Assembly (NCBI RefSeq): GCF_009915685.1
Contig: NZ_JAABLP010000001.1
Source: Pannonibacter tanglangensis
GTDB lineage: Bacteria > Pseudomonadota > Alphaproteobacteria > Rhizobiales > Stappiaceae
Strand: one strand, 5' to 3'
DNA length: 64,000 nt
Position numbers and translations under genes: made by a program. The notes below the pieces were generated by a model, which was given only the letters and a program-made list of their open reading frames with translations, was not told the DNA's origin and made no database searches. Shown here in pieces: positions 62,508 to 64,000 of the stretch. Within the stretch, counting starts at the first letter, position 1; each line of letters opens with the position of its first letter.

Positions 62508-62669
62508 TGCAACCTGAATCTAGGGATCGGGTTGCAGGAACACCGCACGAGTCACTGGGATTTTATTTATCGCCCTTATCAAAACAAAAATAATTGACGC
62601 TAGGGAAAATTAACCGTCGCCCTGCACCCTTGGGTCAGTTCCTTTGGCTCAACCACTGTAGGTAGATCC

Positions 62670-64000
62670 ATGCCAAGCGTATTTTCGAGCATCAAGGCCA
62701 AGATCGTCGCCGCCTTCATCATCCTGTTTGCGGCCTCGGTCGTGACCGGCCTTTTTGCCATCCGCAGCCTGCAGTCGGTGTCGACTGCCGGATCCGAGTT
62801 GTCGACGTCCCTGGCCAAGGTCGACATGCTGGGCAACCTGGCCAAGCTGAGCGCGCAGCTGAATGTCGGCGTCGTCGCCGCGCACTATGCGGACGAGAGC
62901 CGGCGCGCGGCGGCGGAGGCCGACCTGCAAAAGGTCGAACTCGCCTTCTCCAGCGTCTTTGCCGAGTATTCCGCCACGGTGGTGGACCCGGCCGAGCAGG
63001 AGCTGGTGCGCGACCTGCGCGCCAAGTGGCAGCACTTCCTGGCTGTGGCCGGCGAGGTGACGGCCCTCAACAAGGCCGGCCAGTTCGACCTTGCCTCGAG
63101 CGTCGTCTCGACGGATCTGGTGACCGACGGCAAGCTCTTTGCCGCTGCGGTCGAGAAGGTCCTGACGCTGCACCGGGATCATGGCAAGGCGAGCACGGTG
63201 GCAGCCGCCGAGATCAGCTCGAGCGCGACCTTCTGGATCAGCATCGCGCTGGTGCTGCAGTCGCTGTTCTGCGTGGCGGTCGGCACCCTGCTCGTCATCG
63301 GCATCTCGGGCCCGATCACCCGCCTGACCGGCATGATGCGGCGTCTGGCGGACAACGAGACCAACATCACCATCTCCGACACCGACCGCCGCGACGAGAT
63401 CGGCGCGATGGCCCGGACCCTGTCGATCTTCCAGTCCTCGATGCAGGATGCGGAGCGTCTGCGGGCGTCGCAGGCGGACCAGGAGCGGCTGATGCGCGAG
63501 CGTCAGCGGCGCGAGATGGAAGAGCTTGCCAATTCCTTCGAGCGGGCTGTCGGCGAGGTGGTCGCCACCGTCGCCTCTGCCTCGACCGAGCTGCAGGCCT
63601 CCGCCCAGACCCTGTCGGCGGCTGCCGAGGAGACCAGCGCCCAGTCGGTGTCGGTGTCCGAAGGTGCCAAGCTGGCGGCGATGAGCGTGGAACGGGTCGC
63701 CCAGGCGATCGACGGCCTCGTGTCGCTGTCGCAGGAAGTCGGTCAGGAGATGAAGCGGTCGGGCGAGATGACCAGCGAGGCCGTGCGCCAGGCGAACGAG
63801 ACCCGGGGCACGATGGACGAGCTGCAGACCAATGCCTCGACCGTCGAATCGGTGCTGGCGATGATCAACCAGATCGCCGCCCAGACCAACCTGCTGGCGC
63901 TCAACGCCACCATCGAGGCGGCCCGGTCGGGCGAGGCCGGACGCGGCTTTGCCGTGGTTGCCAACGAGGTGAAGGCGCTTGCCAACCAGACCGGTGCAGC
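62670..64000 (+). CDS. Methyl-accepting chemotaxis protein (3' end outside window)
   Basis: The first 443 residues of a transmembrane chemoreceptor, open at the window end. It has helix 1 (IVAAFIILFAASVVTGLFAI), a periplasmic four-helix-bundle-like domain (about 35-185), helix 2 (FWISIALVLQSLFCVAVGTL), a HAMP domain (GPITRLTGMMRRLADNETNI onward) and the start of the signalling domain, including the conserved hairpin region IAAQTNLLALNATIEAARSG and EAGRGFAVVANEVKALA. ATG 62670 follows TAGGTAGATCC. The upstream 150 bp is unusually AT-rich. The ligand cannot be predicted. Confidence 0.94.
   Translation, partial: MPSVFSSIKAKIVAAFIILFAASVVTGLFAIRSLQSVSTAGSELSTSLAKVDMLGNLAKLSAQLNVGVVAAHYADESRRAAAEADLQKVELAFSSVFAEYSATVVDPAEQELVRDLRAKWQHFLAVAGEVTALNKAGQFDLASSVVSTDLVTDGKLFAAAVEKVLTLHRDHGKASTVAAAEISSSATFWISIALVLQSLFCVAVGTLLVIGISGPITRLTGMMRRLADNETNITISDTDRRDEIGAMARTLSIFQSSMQDAERLRASQADQERLMRERQRREMEELANSFERAVGEVVATVASASTELQASAQTLSAAAEETSAQSVSVSEGAKLAAMSVERVAQAIDGLVSLSQEVGQEMKRSGEMTSEAVRQANETRGTMDELQTNASTVESVLAMINQIAAQTNLLALNATIEAARSGEAGRGFAVVANEVKALANQTGA

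Overview
This 64 kb window is chromosomal DNA from a high-G+C alphaproteobacterium, most likely of the Rhizobiales (Hyphomicrobiales). The argument rests on gene content: a rhizobial rkpA-rkpG-rkpH set, KpsC/KpsS-type capsule genes, a bmt-type betaine:homocysteine methyltransferase, a corrinoid-dependent methylamine/betaine demethylation cluster of the kind found in aerobic alphaproteobacteria, and dense high-GC coding that leaves long antisense shadow frames. The genus cannot be fixed from the window. No rRNA, tRNA, CRISPR array, phage or insertion sequence was seen.

Region 1 (1-14949) is a one-carbon and betaine island. It holds the end of formate-tetrahydrofolate ligase, a vapBC pair with a frameshifted toxin, and then an operon-like run: corrinoid protein, DUF1638 protein, PF13769 'virulence factor' protein, MetF-like protein, methyl-THF:corrinoid methyltransferase, a small unknown protein and a ferredoxin/ASKHA corrinoid reactivase. 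A convergent bmt, a dimethylglycine-dehydrogenase-like flavoprotein and a non-pyrrolysine MttB-family methyltransferase complete it. Together they suggest B12-dependent demethylation of glycine betaine (or a similar quaternary amine), with the methyl group passed to tetrahydrofolate and oxidised to formate. A higBA-type toxin-antitoxin pair lies inside this island between two near-identical 150-bp repeats.

Region 2 (15607-42614) is a capsule (K-antigen) locus. A 2528-residue iterative polyketide/fatty acid synthase (rkpA) and its alpha-oxoamine synthase (rkpG) converge on an opposing operon kpsE-kpsM-kpsT-DUF6447-kpsS-kpsC-rkpH. Then come gmd (GDP-mannose dehydratase), an unrecognised protein with sulfotransferase-like traits, two GT4-type glycosyltransferases, a secreted trypsin-like protease with a DUF4214 tail, a second KpsS-like protein and an outer-membrane polysaccharide export lipoprotein.

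Region 3 (43016-64000) is mostly housekeeping and signalling: folD, tamA-tamB, an Ldh-family oxidoreductase divergent from succinate-semialdehyde dehydrogenase, a FecR-domain protein with about 20 copies of a Gly/Asn-rich octapeptide next to a CHASE2-PAS-GGDEF-EAL protein, a glycerophosphodiester phosphodiesterase, a YceI-cytochrome b561-YceI trio, class I fumarase and the start of a methyl-accepting chemotaxis protein.

Non-coding features worth reading are a composite palindromic repeat family (three copies), four short tandem-repeat patches in intergenic DNA, a perfect 19-bp-arm hairpin, operator-like palindromes at vapB, higB and gabD, and several intrinsic terminators.
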